Below are positions 8,508-16,654 of a stretch of 64,000 nt of DNA, one piece after another. Both the position numbers and the translations under genes were made by a program. Source of the stretch: Clostridiales bacterium. Its GTDB lineage: Bacteria > Bacillota > Clostridia > Christensenellales > Aristaeellaceae. Location: NCBI GenBank assembly GCA_004557125.1, contig SFET01000007.1, forward strand, positions 1 through 64,000. Direction: 5' to 3'. The number at the start of each line of letters is the position of its first letter. Positions within the stretch are counted from its first letter, which is position 1. The notes under the pieces are model-generated. The model worked only from the letters and a program-made list of their open reading frames with translations. It did not search any database and was not told the DNA's origin.

Positions 8508-9296
8508 TTACAAATCCCTGTTGTAGCCGCAAATCCAGCCGCCGTCGATGGTCATGATCGATCCGGTCATGAATTTGGCGTCCCCGGAGGCGAGGAAGCA
8601 GGTCGCCGCCGCGATGTCCTCCGGCTCGCCGGGGTGGCCCACCGGGAAGTGGGACATGATCGCCGCCGATTTTTGCTTGTCGTTGTAGAAGAGCGCCTTG
8701 ACGCCCTCGTTCATGATGGAGCCGGGCGCGATGCCGTTGACGCGGATGCCGTGGGGAGCGAGCTCCAGCGCCATGGTGCGGGTCAGATTGAACACCGCAG
8801 CCTTTGCCGCCGTGAAGGCGCACTGCAGGCGCAGCGGGGTCAGCCCCACGATGGAGCCGATGTTGATGATGCTACCGCCCTCGCCCTGCGCGATCAGCTG
8901 CCGCGCGGCCGCCTTGGAGCAGTAGTAGACGCCGTTTAAGTCGATGGAGACGATGCGGTCCCACAGGCCGTCGTCGTACTGATGGATGGGATGGCGGTAT
9001 TCGGGACCGCCGTTGATGCCGGCGTTGTTGACCATGCAGTCCAGGCGACCGTAGATGCGCACGGCCTCGTCGATCAGATGCTGCGCGCTCTCGCGGCTGG
9101 AGACGTCCGCGACCACCGCGCTGGCCTCGCCGCCGGCGGCCACCACCGCATCGACGGTCGCCTGCAGGGTTTTGAGGGTGCGGCCGGCGACGATGACCTT
9201 CGCACCGTTGGAAGAGAGCTGCGTGCACATGGCGCTGCCGATGGCGCCGCCGCCTCCGGTGACGATTGCAACCTTTCCGTTCAGATCCACTTTCAT
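8508..9296 (-). CDS. SDR-family oxidoreductase with Phe in place of catalytic Tyr
   Basis: A 262-residue classical SDR with TGGGGAIG at 13-20, NNAG at 90-93 and S148 in NIGSIVG. The expected tyrosine is F161 (TTC codon), while the lysine K165 is kept. It is a close relative of the neighbouring gene, sharing CSKAA/NASKP-type helices and the ending ...GYNRDL/GYSRDF, so the pair arose by duplication. Loss of the proton donor in both copies argues for unusual chemistry or a different acid, not for decay. AGGAGG lies before the ATG. Confidence 0.88.
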   Translation of the reverse strand: MKVDLNGKVAIVTGGGGAIGSAMCTQLSSNGAKVIVAGRTLKTLQATVDAVVAAGGEASAVVADVSSRESAQHLIDEAVRIYGRLDCMVNNAGINGGPEYRHPIHQYDDGLWDRIVSIDLNGVYYCSKAAARQLIAQGEGGSIINIGSIVGLTPLRLQCAFTAAKAAVFNLTRTMALELAPHGIRVNGIAPGSIMNEGVKALFYNDKQKSAAIMSHFPVGHPGEPEDIAAATCFLASGDAKFMTGSIMTIDGGWICGYNRDL

Positions 9297-9344
9297 TGTC
9301 TGAATATCCTCCTAAGTCCTTCTCTGCGCCTGCGCGCACTTGCG

Positions 9345-10373
9345 TCAGGCGGGAACCTTTCTGGATTGGCGGAAGATGTCGAACAGCACCGCCGCCGCCA
9401 TGACCGCGCCCTTTACGGAGACGCGCAGGGTATCCGGCATGCCGAGGAAGATGATCGCGCTCTCCGCGACGAACACCAGCGTCACGCCGATCAGCACGCC
9501 CAGGGGCGAGCCCTTGCCGCCGGAGAGGGACACGCCGCCGACCACACAGCCTGCGATGGCGCGGAATTCCCAGCCATCGCCCGTCTCGGGACGGCCCAGC
9601 TTCATATCCAGCGTCTGCAGGATACCGGCGATGCAGCAGAAGATGGTGCAGATGAAGTACGCCTCCATGCGCATCCTGTCGACGTTGATGCCGGCCAGGC
9701 GCGCAACCTCGCGGTTGTCGCCGCAGGCCAGCAGGCGGCGCCCCCACATGCTCTTTTTGATGAGGATGAACACGCCCGCAAACAGGATCAGCATGATCCA
9801 GAAGGACGGATACATGCCCAGATAGCGGGTCTTGAAGAAATTGATGAAGCCCGCCGTGCGGGGATCCGCCAGGTTGTTCATGCTCAGCTCCGGGTTGTGA
9901 ATCACGATGTGGCGCAGGCCGTGCACCATGTACATGGTGCCCATGGTGGCCACGAAGTCGTTCATGCCCAGCTTGACCACCAGAATGCCGTTCACGACGC
10001 CCACCGCCATGCAGGCCAGGAAGGCGACGGCGATGGCGGGCAGTACGCCCCAGCTGTGCTCCACAATCAGCATGGACATCATGATGCCGCCCAGACCCGC
10101 CACGCGACCGGTGGAGATATCCACGGTGCCGGTCATCAGCACGAACGATACGCCCAGCGCGGTGATGGCGACGAAGGGAATCTCCGTAAACATCATGGAG
10201 AAGTTGCGCGCGCTGAGAAAATCGGGGCGGAACAGGGTCGTCAGCAGCACGATGAACAGCAGCGGCAGAAACACGCTGAATTCATCCGAGCGGGTGATGG
10301 TCTGATAGACATGGTTGCTGCGGATTCCTGCAAGGACGCCGCGGTTGTTCTTACTGGGATTTGCTTGTGCCAT
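9345..10373 (-). CDS. ribose-type ABC transporter permease (second)
   Basis: A 342-residue RbsC/BPD_transp_2 family membrane protein, mostly hydrophobic with eight to ten predicted helices. It contains the permease signature region GCVVGGVSLSGGKGSPLGVLIG near the C-terminal third. The ATG at 10373 (MAQANPSKN) is preceded by GAGGTG at a good distance; the GTG nine bases upstream is less likely. It pairs with the permease at 10386 to form a heterodimeric channel for the imported sugar. Confidence 0.9.
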   Translation of the reverse strand: MAQANPSKNNRGVLAGIRSNHVYQTITRSDEFSVFLPLLFIVLLTTLFRPDFLSARNFSMMFTEIPFVAITALGVSFVLMTGTVDISTGRVAGLGGIMMSMLIVEHSWGVLPAIAVAFLACMAVGVVNGILVVKLGMNDFVATMGTMYMVHGLRHIVIHNPELSMNNLADPRTAGFINFFKTRYLGMYPSFWIMLILFAGVFILIKKSMWGRRLLACGDNREVARLAGINVDRMRMEAYFICTIFCCIAGILQTLDMKLGRPETGDGWEFRAIAGCVVGGVSLSGGKGSPLGVLIGVTLVFVAESAIIFLGMPDTLRVSVKGAVMAAAVLFDIFRQSRKVPA

Positions 10374-10385
10374 CTCTCTCACCTC

Positions 10386-11432
10386 TCATTTCGCGACCTG
10401 TTTGACCTCAAATTTCTTGCGCATGATATCCATCAGCACCGCCACGATCAGAATTGCGCCGATCAGCACCAGCTGGAGCATCTTGTCCCAGCCGAGCACC
10501 TCCAGGGCGCGGATGACCACGTGATAGAGCAGGATGCCCACCGCGCAGCCCCAGATGGAGCCGTAGCCGGCGGACAGGCCGCCGATGGAGACGCAGATGA
10601 TCGTGCGGAATTCGCGGCCCTCGCCGCTGGTGGGGATGGCCTTCTGCTGCTGAATGACCTCAAATACGCCGCTCAGCGCCGCAAATATGCCCGCCAGCAG
10701 GAAGGCCAGGAAGCGGATCTTGTTGACGGAGATGCCGCCCATGGTCGCGGCGTTGGGATTGCCGCCGACGGCCCGCAGCTTGTAGCCGAAGCTGGTGCGG
10801 CGCACGACGATGTCCAGCAGCAGGATGATGAGCACGAAGATGAAGAACAGCCAGGACAGCGACAGGGGCCGCGCGTCCTTGAAGGCCTTCGTGCCCAGCG
10901 CCTTCACGTCCAGCGTGATGCCTTGGGAGATGGTCGTCACCAGACCCTTGCAGATGAACTGGGTCGCCAGCGTGGTGATCCAGGAGCTGAGCTTGAATCT
11001 GGAGGTCAGCAGGCCGTTGATCGCGCCGATCAGCGCGCCGCTGGCCAGGCCGATCAGCATGCACACGATCAGGCCCAGCGCGTTCGATCCGCACACCGTG
11101 TACAGCCCCCAGCGATCGCAGGCAACGCCCATCATGATGCCGGCGAAGCAGCCGTTCATGCCCACGGACAGATCCACGTCGCCGGTGAGCGTGACCAGCG
11201 CCTGGCCCAGCGCCATCATGCCGATGGGAATGGAGTTGATCAGAATCTTGGAAAAGAATTTCCAGGTGAGAAATACCGGGTTTGCGTTGTTGGTCAGCAC
11301 GCAGATGAGGATGATGGGAATCAGCATGCCGATTTCCGGCGTGAGGATCAACCGGACGAACTTGACCAGCGTCTTGTTGTTTCGCTTTGCGGCGGAGGGA
11401 GTGGAGCCGCTGCGCTTGTCTGCGTTATTCAT
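10386..11432 (-). CDS. ribose-type ABC transporter permease (first)
   Basis: A 348-residue RbsC-like permease. The signature ICVSIGGLSAGYGSIWGCAVG is near residue 290. Of several in-frame starts I chose ATG 11432 (MNNADKRSG), which has GAGGTG seven bases upstream; the GTG at 11456 overlaps the stop of the ATPase gene. It is followed after 12 bases by the second permease. The two permeases are divergent in sequence, so they are expected to act as a heterodimer. Confidence 0.9.
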   Translation of the reverse strand: MNNADKRSGSTPSAAKRNNKTLVKFVRLILTPEIGMLIPIILICVLTNNANPVFLTWKFFSKILINSIPIGMMALGQALVTLTGDVDLSVGMNGCFAGIMMGVACDRWGLYTVCGSNALGLIVCMLIGLASGALIGAINGLLTSRFKLSSWITTLATQFICKGLVTTISQGITLDVKALGTKAFKDARPLSLSWLFFIFVLIILLLDIVVRRTSFGYKLRAVGGNPNAATMGGISVNKIRFLAFLLAGIFAALSGVFEVIQQQKAIPTSGEGREFRTIICVSIGGLSAGYGSIWGCAVGILLYHVVIRALEVLGWDKMLQLVLIGAILIVAVLMDIMRKKFEVKQVAK

Positions 11433-11452
11433 CTTCATGCACCTCGCTTGCG

Positions 11453-13015
11453 TCACTGAATCTTTTTAAAGGTGTGGACGCACATCTCCATGATGCGGGA
11501 ATCCGTGCCCTCCTCGCGGCTCAGCTCTCCGACCACGCGTCCCTCGGCCATGACGACGAAGCGATCGGACATGCCCATCAGTTCGGGCAGCTCCGAGGAG
11601 ATCATGATAACTGCCACGCCGTCGGCGACCATGCTGTTGACGATGTTGTAGATGTCGTTTTTGGAGCCGACGTCGATGCCCTTGGTGGGCTCGTCGAGGA
11701 TGATGATCTTCGGCTCGGTGTTCAGGCTGCGGGCGATGACCACCTTCTGCTGGTTGCCGCCGGAGAGCGTGACCACCTTGGTGCCCATCGTGGGGGCCTT
11801 GATGCGCAGCTCGTCGAAGTAGGTTTTGACCCGCGCGTTCATCTTCCGCCGGGACACCAGCGGCCCCGAGCGCAGCGCCTTCAGGTTGGAAACGGCGATG
11901 TTGGTGCGGATGTCCCACACGAAGTTCAGGCCGTAGATCTTGCGATCCTCGGACACCATGCCGATGCCGTGGCGGATGGCGTCCTCGGAGGTTTTGATGT
12001 CGATCTTCTTTCCGTGCAGATAGATCTCGCCGGATTTGATGGGCAGCATGCCGAAGATGGCCATGCAGACCTCGCTGCGTCCCGCGCCGACCAGGCCGGC
12101 CATGCCCAGCACCTCGCCGGCATGCACGCAGAAGGAGACGTCCTCGATGAGATTTTTGTTTGCAATGTGGGGATGCGCCACGGTCAGATGCTCCACGCGC
12201 AGCACTTCCTCGCCGATTTTCACGTCCCGCGCCGGATACATGTTGGTCAGGTCGCGGCCGATCATATCGTGGATAATTCTCGCGGTATCGTAGTCTTTCT
12301 TTTCAAAGGTGGAGATGTTCCTGCCGTCGCGCAGGATCGTCACCCGGTCGGTCAGCTCCATAATCTCCGCCAGCTTGTGGGTTACGAAGATGATGCTGGT
12401 GCCCTTCTCCTTCAGCTTGCGCACCACATGGAACAGCTGCTCCACGTCCTCGTTGGAGAGGGAGGTGGTCGGCTCGTCCAGGATCAGCACCTTCGGATTG
12501 GTCGCCAGTGCGCGCGCGATCATCAGCAGCTGCTGCTGGCCGATGGAGAGCTTGCGCACGTCGGCGCGGGGGTTCAGGTTGATGTGGTTGCGCTGGAGCA
12601 GCTCCTCTGTGGCGCTGTACATCGTTTTGAAATCGACAAAGGCCCGGTTGCCCTTGCCTGCGCCCTTGATGCGCTCGAGGGGCAGATCCGACATGTAGAT
12701 GTTTTCCGCAACCGAAAAATACTTCAGAACATTGATTTCCTGGGGAACATAGCCGATGCCCAGGCGCGTCGCCTCGGAGGGACTCGTGGGCCTGATTTCT
12801 TCGCCATTGAGTTTCAGGGTGCCGCCGTAGGTGCCGTGGGGATAGATGCCGTTGAGCACCTTCAGCAGCGTGGATTTGCCGGCGCCGTTTTCGCCGATCA
12901 GCCCCAGCACCTCGCCCTTGCGCACATTCAGGCAGACCTGATCGTTTGCAAGCACGCCGGGGAATTTCTTGGTGATGTTGATCGCTTCGAGTACGTAATC
13001 CATGTCTTGAATCAC
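11453..13015 (-). CDS. sugar ABC transporter ATP-binding protein, two ABC domains
   Basis: A 520-residue RbsA/MglA-type protein. The first ABC domain has GENGAGKST near residue 41 and a LSIGQQQL signature followed by LILDEPT. The second has GLVGAGRSE and a LSGGNQQK signature with IIILDEPTKGID; its Walker A is of the degenerate GAGRSE type usual for the family. Start: GTG at 13015 lies close behind AAGGACGG, and ATG 13003 is the alternative. It is separated from the binding-protein gene by a hairpin that probably lowers its expression. Confidence 0.92.
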   Translation of the reverse strand: MIQDMDYVLEAINITKKFPGVLANDQVCLNVRKGEVLGLIGENGAGKSTLLKVLNGIYPHGTYGGTLKLNGEEIRPTSPSEATRLGIGYVPQEINVLKYFSVAENIYMSDLPLERIKGAGKGNRAFVDFKTMYSATEELLQRNHINLNPRADVRKLSIGQQQLLMIARALATNPKVLILDEPTTSLSNEDVEQLFHVVRKLKEKGTSIIFVTHKLAEIMELTDRVTILRDGRNISTFEKKDYDTARIIHDMIGRDLTNMYPARDVKIGEEVLRVEHLTVAHPHIANKNLIEDVSFCVHAGEVLGMAGLVGAGRSEVCMAIFGMLPIKSGEIYLHGKKIDIKTSEDAIRHGIGMVSEDRKIYGLNFVWDIRTNIAVSNLKALRSGPLVSRRKMNARVKTYFDELRIKAPTMGTKVVTLSGGNQQKVVIARSLNTEPKIIILDEPTKGIDVGSKNDIYNIVNSMVADGVAVIMISSELPELMGMSDRFVVMAEGRVVGELSREEGTDSRIMEMCVHTFKKIQ

Positions 13016-13118
13016 CCGTCCTTCATGGTCTAAGAGGGCGGCCTGCCAGTCAGGCCGGGGCTATCCTTCTGTCTGCGTCGAAAGGCTCTGCACAAAACAA
13101 TCCGCCATTTAAGGGAGA

Positions 13119-13150
13119 GGGGCTTACCTCTCAGAGATGAGATAAGCCCC
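13119..13150 (-). terminator. intercistronic hairpin (attenuator) after the binding-protein gene
   Basis: GGGGCTTA at 13119 pairs with TAAGCCCC ending at 13150, with additional pairing inside. There is no long T-run, so it is likely a partial terminator or 3'-end stabiliser that keeps the binding protein more abundant than the ATPase and permeases. Confidence 0.55.
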
Positions 13151-13173
13151 CGGAATACGGAATTATGGATCTC

Positions 13174-14184
13174 TTACTTGAAGAATTCGGTCACCTGGGC
13201 GGCAATCTCGCGATGGTATGCCGGGCCGTTCGGGCCTTCGCCGTCGACGGTCACAACCGGGGCCACCAGGTCGGTCCACATGGGAACCTCGTTGCCGCGG
13301 AAGATCTGATCCAGATACTCCATGGTCTTGTAGGACTCCTCATAGAGCGGCTGCGCGACCAGAGCGGTCACCTTGCCGGCCTCCAGAGCGTCCAGGTTGC
13401 CCTCGGTGGCGTCCATGCCGACGAGTACGAGTTCGCCGTCCGCGTAGCCGGCCTTCTCAGCCGCGCTGGACCAGGTCACAGGGGAGTTGCCGGTGGTGCC
13501 GAACGCGCCGAGGATGTCGGGGTTGGCCTGGATGATGGACAGGTTGATGGCGGTCGCCTCATCGACCACGGCACCCTCGAGCACGGTGTCGAGCAGCTTG
13601 ATGCCGCCCAGATCCATGGTCGCGGCCAGCTCCGCCCAGGTTGCGCGGAAGGAGTCGGTGGCGGCGTTCTCGGTTACGTTCATGGTGTTCTGGGTCAGGG
13701 CCACGGAGCCGGTCTTGCCCTCCAGCTTGGAGGCCATCAGCTCGGCAACCTGCTTGCCGTAGAGCACCGGATCGCAGGCCATGTTGAAGGCCAGGCCGGT
13801 CGGATAGGAGCCGTCCTCCTGCTCATGCTTGAAGTGCGGGATGCCGACCACGACGCCGGCGTCCGCGGCGTATTCCATGGCCTCGTAGCAGCCGTCGTCG
13901 CCCCAGAACAGGCACACGCCCTTGCCGCCTTCATCCGCGTAGGCCTCCAGCGCCGCGAAAACCTCCGTGGCGTCGCTGCCCTCAGTGCCGATTGCCTTGG
14001 CGTTGGTGTAGCCCAGATCCTGCGCCGCCTTCAGAAAGCCCAGCTGCACGATGCGGTGAACGGGGTGCGTCAGGTTGGACATGCAAACTGCGACCGGATA
14101 GTCTGCGGGGTTGAATTCCTCGGCCATTGCCATCGGGGCAAGGACCAGGAGCATCATGAGAACCAGGGACAGAATCTTCTTCAT
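13174..14184 (-). CDS. secreted sugar-binding protein of the ribose type (Peripla_BP_4)
   Basis: A 336-residue solute-binding protein, first structural gene of the operon. The signal peptide covers about residues 1-21 (MKKILSLV... ending AMA) and is followed by EE. There is no lipobox cysteine, so it is not a lipoprotein as binding proteins of one-membrane bacteria usually are. The mature part shows the RbsB/xylose-type pattern: YPVAVCMSNLTHPVHRIVQLGFLKA early and GMDATEGNLDALEAGKVTA late. It should deliver a sugar to the permeases encoded downstream. Confidence 0.9.
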   Translation of the reverse strand: MKKILSLVLMMLLVLAPMAMAEEFNPADYPVAVCMSNLTHPVHRIVQLGFLKAAQDLGYTNAKAIGTEGSDATEVFAALEAYADEGGKGVCLFWGDDGCYEAMEYAADAGVVVGIPHFKHEQEDGSYPTGLAFNMACDPVLYGKQVAELMASKLEGKTGSVALTQNTMNVTENAATDSFRATWAELAATMDLGGIKLLDTVLEGAVVDEATAINLSIIQANPDILGAFGTTGNSPVTWSSAAEKAGYADGELVLVGMDATEGNLDALEAGKVTALVAQPLYEESYKTMEYLDQIFRGNEVPMWTDLVAPVVTVDGEGPNGPAYHREIAAQVTEFFK

Positions 14185-14362
14185 CTTGGGTGCCTCCTTT
14201 TACTTTTTTACCCGCTTGCAGCGGGAAAATGCAGATGGAAAAGTGTGCCGGGATATACGAAATATACGATGGAGCTTCGGCAAATATTACGGCGGAAATA
14301 CGGTTCATATATAGAAATAGAATTTGTTAACTAATAATTAAACGATAGTTTTGAGGATTGAA

Positions 14363-14380
14363 TGCGTAACCGGTTACGCA
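14363..14380. promoter_or_regulatory. LacI-family operator
   Basis: TGCGTAACCGGTTACGCA is a perfect 18-base palindrome with the central CG typical of LacI/GalR operators. It lies in the leader of the sugar operon, about 40-57 bases downstream of the predicted transcription start, where a bound repressor would block elongation. The LacI-family gene just upstream is the obvious binder. Confidence 0.82.
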
Positions 14381-14426
14381 AATGTATATAAAAATCATTT
14401 AGATGAAATTGCCCTTTACATTTCGG

Positions 14427-14455
14427 ATTGTAGCACAAAAAGTTATTTTTGTAAA
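14427..14455 (-). promoter_or_regulatory. sigma-A promoter of the sugar operon
   Basis: On the minus strand: TTTACA (14450-14455), 17 bases, then TACAAT (14427-14432), with an extended -10 TGC. It lies about 245 bases before the binding-protein start. The rest of 14185-14577 holds the operator and no gene. Confidence 0.75.
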
Positions 14456-14517
14456 TAGCAAAAAATGAATTTTCACGGCAAAAATCACAATTTTTTTGTC
14501 GAAAGCGATCATTGCGG

Positions 14518-14557
14518 CATAAAACGAACGCCGCTGCGGAAAACAGCGGCGCTCGTT
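14518..14557 (-). terminator. terminator of the lacI-type gene
   Basis: AACGAACGCCGCTG (14523-14536) pairs with CAGCGGCGCTCGTT (14544-14557). On the minus strand it is followed by CGTTTTATG. It separates regulator and operon transcription. Confidence 0.7.
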
Positions 14558-14577
14558 CGGGAGTGCGGTGGATGCGG

Positions 14578-15612
14578 TCAAAACAGCGAAAGGTTGCTGC
14601 TGAGAATGATCTGCGGATCGATGGAAATGGTATCTTCCACGGGCTCGGCGGTGTCCAGCGCCTGGCACATCAGGTGCAGGCCGCGGCGCCCCTGCTCGTA
14701 CTGGTTCTGGAAGATGGACGCGGATACGACGCCGTCCCCGATCAGCTGCCGCAGCTCGCCGCAGATGTCCGAGGTGATCAGCAGAATGTCGCCGGCGCGT
14801 CCCCTTTCCTGCACGGCGCGGATGACGCCGCGGTAGTTGAAGGAGTTGATGTAAATCGCGCCCAGATCCGGGAAATTGTCCAGCAGGCGGTGTGTGGATT
14901 CAAAGGCGATGTCCTCGTTTTCCATGTTATACAGCACGGCACAGAGGTTCAGCGGGGTGTGCTGCAGCTGCTCCTGAAAGCCGCCGACCATGCGATCGTG
15001 GATGCCCAGGCCGCGGAAGCCGGAGGCCACGGCCACAGGGCGGCTGCGGTCCGGCATCCAGCGGTAGATCAGCTCCGCGGCGATGCGGCCCGCCACGAAG
15101 CTGTTGTAGCAGATGTGAAAGTCGCGCATGCGGGTGTCGATGTCGTTGACCGCAGTTGCGACATAGATGCCCCGGTCGCGGAGCATCTGGAAGGTATCGG
15201 TGTGGCGGGCGAGGGCAAGCACGCCGTCGTAGCGCGCGTCGGCGATCTGCCGGAGGGTCTCCTCCAGGAAGCGGTCGGATTCCGGCGTGTTGGTGGCGCC
15301 GTTGTCGTAGCGGAAGAAATCCACCTTGATGTTGTAATCGGCCAGTTCCTCGCTGGCATCCTGGGTGCCCTTCAGAAAGGGGTCGTGGAATTCCGGGAAG
15401 CTGGTGAAGCCGATCACCGCCAGGCGCAGCGGACGGCGCGCGAGGGATCGGGCCAGGGCATTGGGCTTGAAGCCCATCTTTGCGGCGGTCTCGATGACCA
15501 GCTTCCGGGTCTCCTCCTTCACACGGGGCTTGCCGGTGAGCGCGCGGTTCACTGTGGCGGTGGAGATCCCCAGGACCTTGGCGATATCGTAGATGGTGGT
15601 GCGTTTTTCCAT
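14578..15612 (-). CDS. LacI-family transcriptional regulator
   Basis: A 344-residue repressor. The N-terminal helix-turn-helix reads TIYDIAKVLGISTATVNRAL, followed by the hinge and a periplasmic-binding-like effector domain from about residue 60. The ATG at 15612 follows AGGAGA; longer upstream readings of the frame lack a ribosome site. The gene is read toward the sugar operon and probably controls it through the palindrome at 14363. The effector is probably the imported sugar or a phosphate of it. Confidence 0.92.
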   Translation of the reverse strand: MEKRTTIYDIAKVLGISTATVNRALTGKPRVKEETRKLVIETAAKMGFKPNALARSLARRPLRLAVIGFTSFPEFHDPFLKGTQDASEELADYNIKVDFFRYDNGATNTPESDRFLEETLRQIADARYDGVLALARHTDTFQMLRDRGIYVATAVNDIDTRMRDFHICYNSFVAGRIAAELIYRWMPDRSRPVAVASGFRGLGIHDRMVGGFQEQLQHTPLNLCAVLYNMENEDIAFESTHRLLDNFPDLGAIYINSFNYRGVIRAVQERGRAGDILLITSDICGELRQLIGDGVVSASIFQNQYEQGRRGLHLMCQALDTAEPVEDTISIDPQIILSSNLSLF

Positions 15613-15674
15613 GGCGCTGTCTCCTGACAATCGAGCGCCGCGAAAAAAGTGCTTTACGAAACGGCGCTTGTGTG

Positions 15675-15688
15675 TTACAGTACTGAAA
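15675..15688. promoter_or_regulatory. possible autoregulatory operator
   Basis: TTACAGTACTGAAA is a near-perfect inverted repeat centred on CAGTACTG. It sits just downstream of the -10 of the regulator promoter. It differs from the 14363 palindrome, so another factor could bind. Confidence 0.3.
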
Positions 15689-15703
15689 ACAGTTCTTGAG
15701 ATC

Positions 15704-15732
15704 ATTATAAGAAAAATGCGAGGGTTGCGCAA
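15704..15732 (-). promoter_or_regulatory. sigma-A promoter of the LacI-family gene
   Basis: On the minus strand: TTGCGC (15727-15732), 17 bases, TATAAT (15704-15709). It is about 90 bases upstream of the start codon. Confidence 0.8.
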
Positions 15733-15803
15733 GCGTTCCTTCGTTATTATGCGCCCGAAATTGTCAGTTTTTTCCAGGTAAGAACGGAAAGGAGCAATGA
15801 TTC

Positions 15804-16574
15804 ATGGACTTCGTGAAACAGGTGAATGAAACCCGCCCTGCGGAGGGAAAGGTCGCGATTTTTTGGCTGGGGCAAGCAGGGTTCCTGCTCAAAACGGCCT
15901 CCGGACGCACCATCGCCATCGATCCCTACTTTTCGGATCACGTGATGCGCACGGAAAACAACATTGGCTTCAAGCGTCTCACGCCGCCGCCCTGCGCGGC
16001 GGACGCCATCGAATTTGATGCGCTGCTGATCTCCCACGAGCACGGCGACCACTTCGATACCGACGCCATCGCCGACATGATGAAGAACGGCCGCACGCAG
16101 GTCTACACCAACGGGCCCGTCGCCGCCGGCATGGAGAAGCTGGGGCTGGACATGCGCCGCGTGCACGTGCTGAAGAAGGGCGAGAAGGTGGACATCGGCG
16201 AGTGCAGCCTGCTGCCCGTGGACTGCGATCACGGCGCGCTGGCGCCCGAGGCCCTGGGCTTTGTGCTGGACTTCGGCTTCACCCGCGTCTACTATGCGGG
16301 CGATACCGCACCGAGCTACGAGCGCCTGCGCGTACCCATGGAGCTCCGGCCGGAGATCGCCATCCTGCCCATCAACGGCGCCTATGGAAACCTCGACGGC
16401 GTACAGGCCGCAGAGTATGCGGGAAAGCTGGGCTGCAGGGTCTGCGTGCCCTGCCACTTCTGGACCTTCCCGCTGCATCACGGCGATCCCCAGCAGATCA
16501 TCGACAGCATCGGTGAAAAGGCGCCCGGCTGCCGCCTGCAGCTGCTCTGTCAGGGCGAATCCTTCCTGGCATAG
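15804..16574 (+). CDS. UlaG-like metallo-beta-lactamase-fold hydrolase
   Basis: A 256-residue metal-dependent hydrolase. The metal motif HEHGDH is at 78-83 and a later histidine lies in VPCHFW. The overall pattern (IFWLGQAGFLLKT, IDPYFSD, YYAGDT) resembles the L-ascorbate-6-phosphate lactonase group, which opens sugar lactones. It is divergent from the LacI-family gene. A lactonase would fit next to a dehydrogenase-rich sugar operon, but the substrate is inferred. An AAGGAG site precedes the ATG. Confidence 0.78.
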   Translation: MDFVKQVNETRPAEGKVAIFWLGQAGFLLKTASGRTIAIDPYFSDHVMRTENNIGFKRLTPPPCAADAIEFDALLISHEHGDHFDTDAIADMMKNGRTQVYTNGPVAAGMEKLGLDMRRVHVLKKGEKVDIGECSLLPVDCDHGALAPEALGFVLDFGFTRVYYAGDTAPSYERLRVPMELRPEIAILPINGAYGNLDGVQAAEYAGKLGCRVCVPCHFWTFPLHHGDPQQIIDSIGEKAPGCRLQLLCQGESFLA

Positions 16575-16611
16575 GCTCCGGCTTGCGCGCAGGCCGCCTG
16601 CCGCATAAGAA

Positions 16612-16654
16612 AACGACCCGAAACGCACTTGAAGTCGCTTCGGGCCGTTTTTTT
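16612..16654 (+). terminator. terminator of the UlaG-like gene
   Basis: AACGACCCGAA pairs with TTCGGGCCGTT and is followed by seven T. It lies between convergent genes and touches the stop codon of the GntR gene. Confidence 0.75.

Noticed and set aside
8982..11459. 825-codon plus-strand frame opposite SDR and permease genes
   Set aside because: Antisense shadow with low-complexity His/Ala composition and no start signals.
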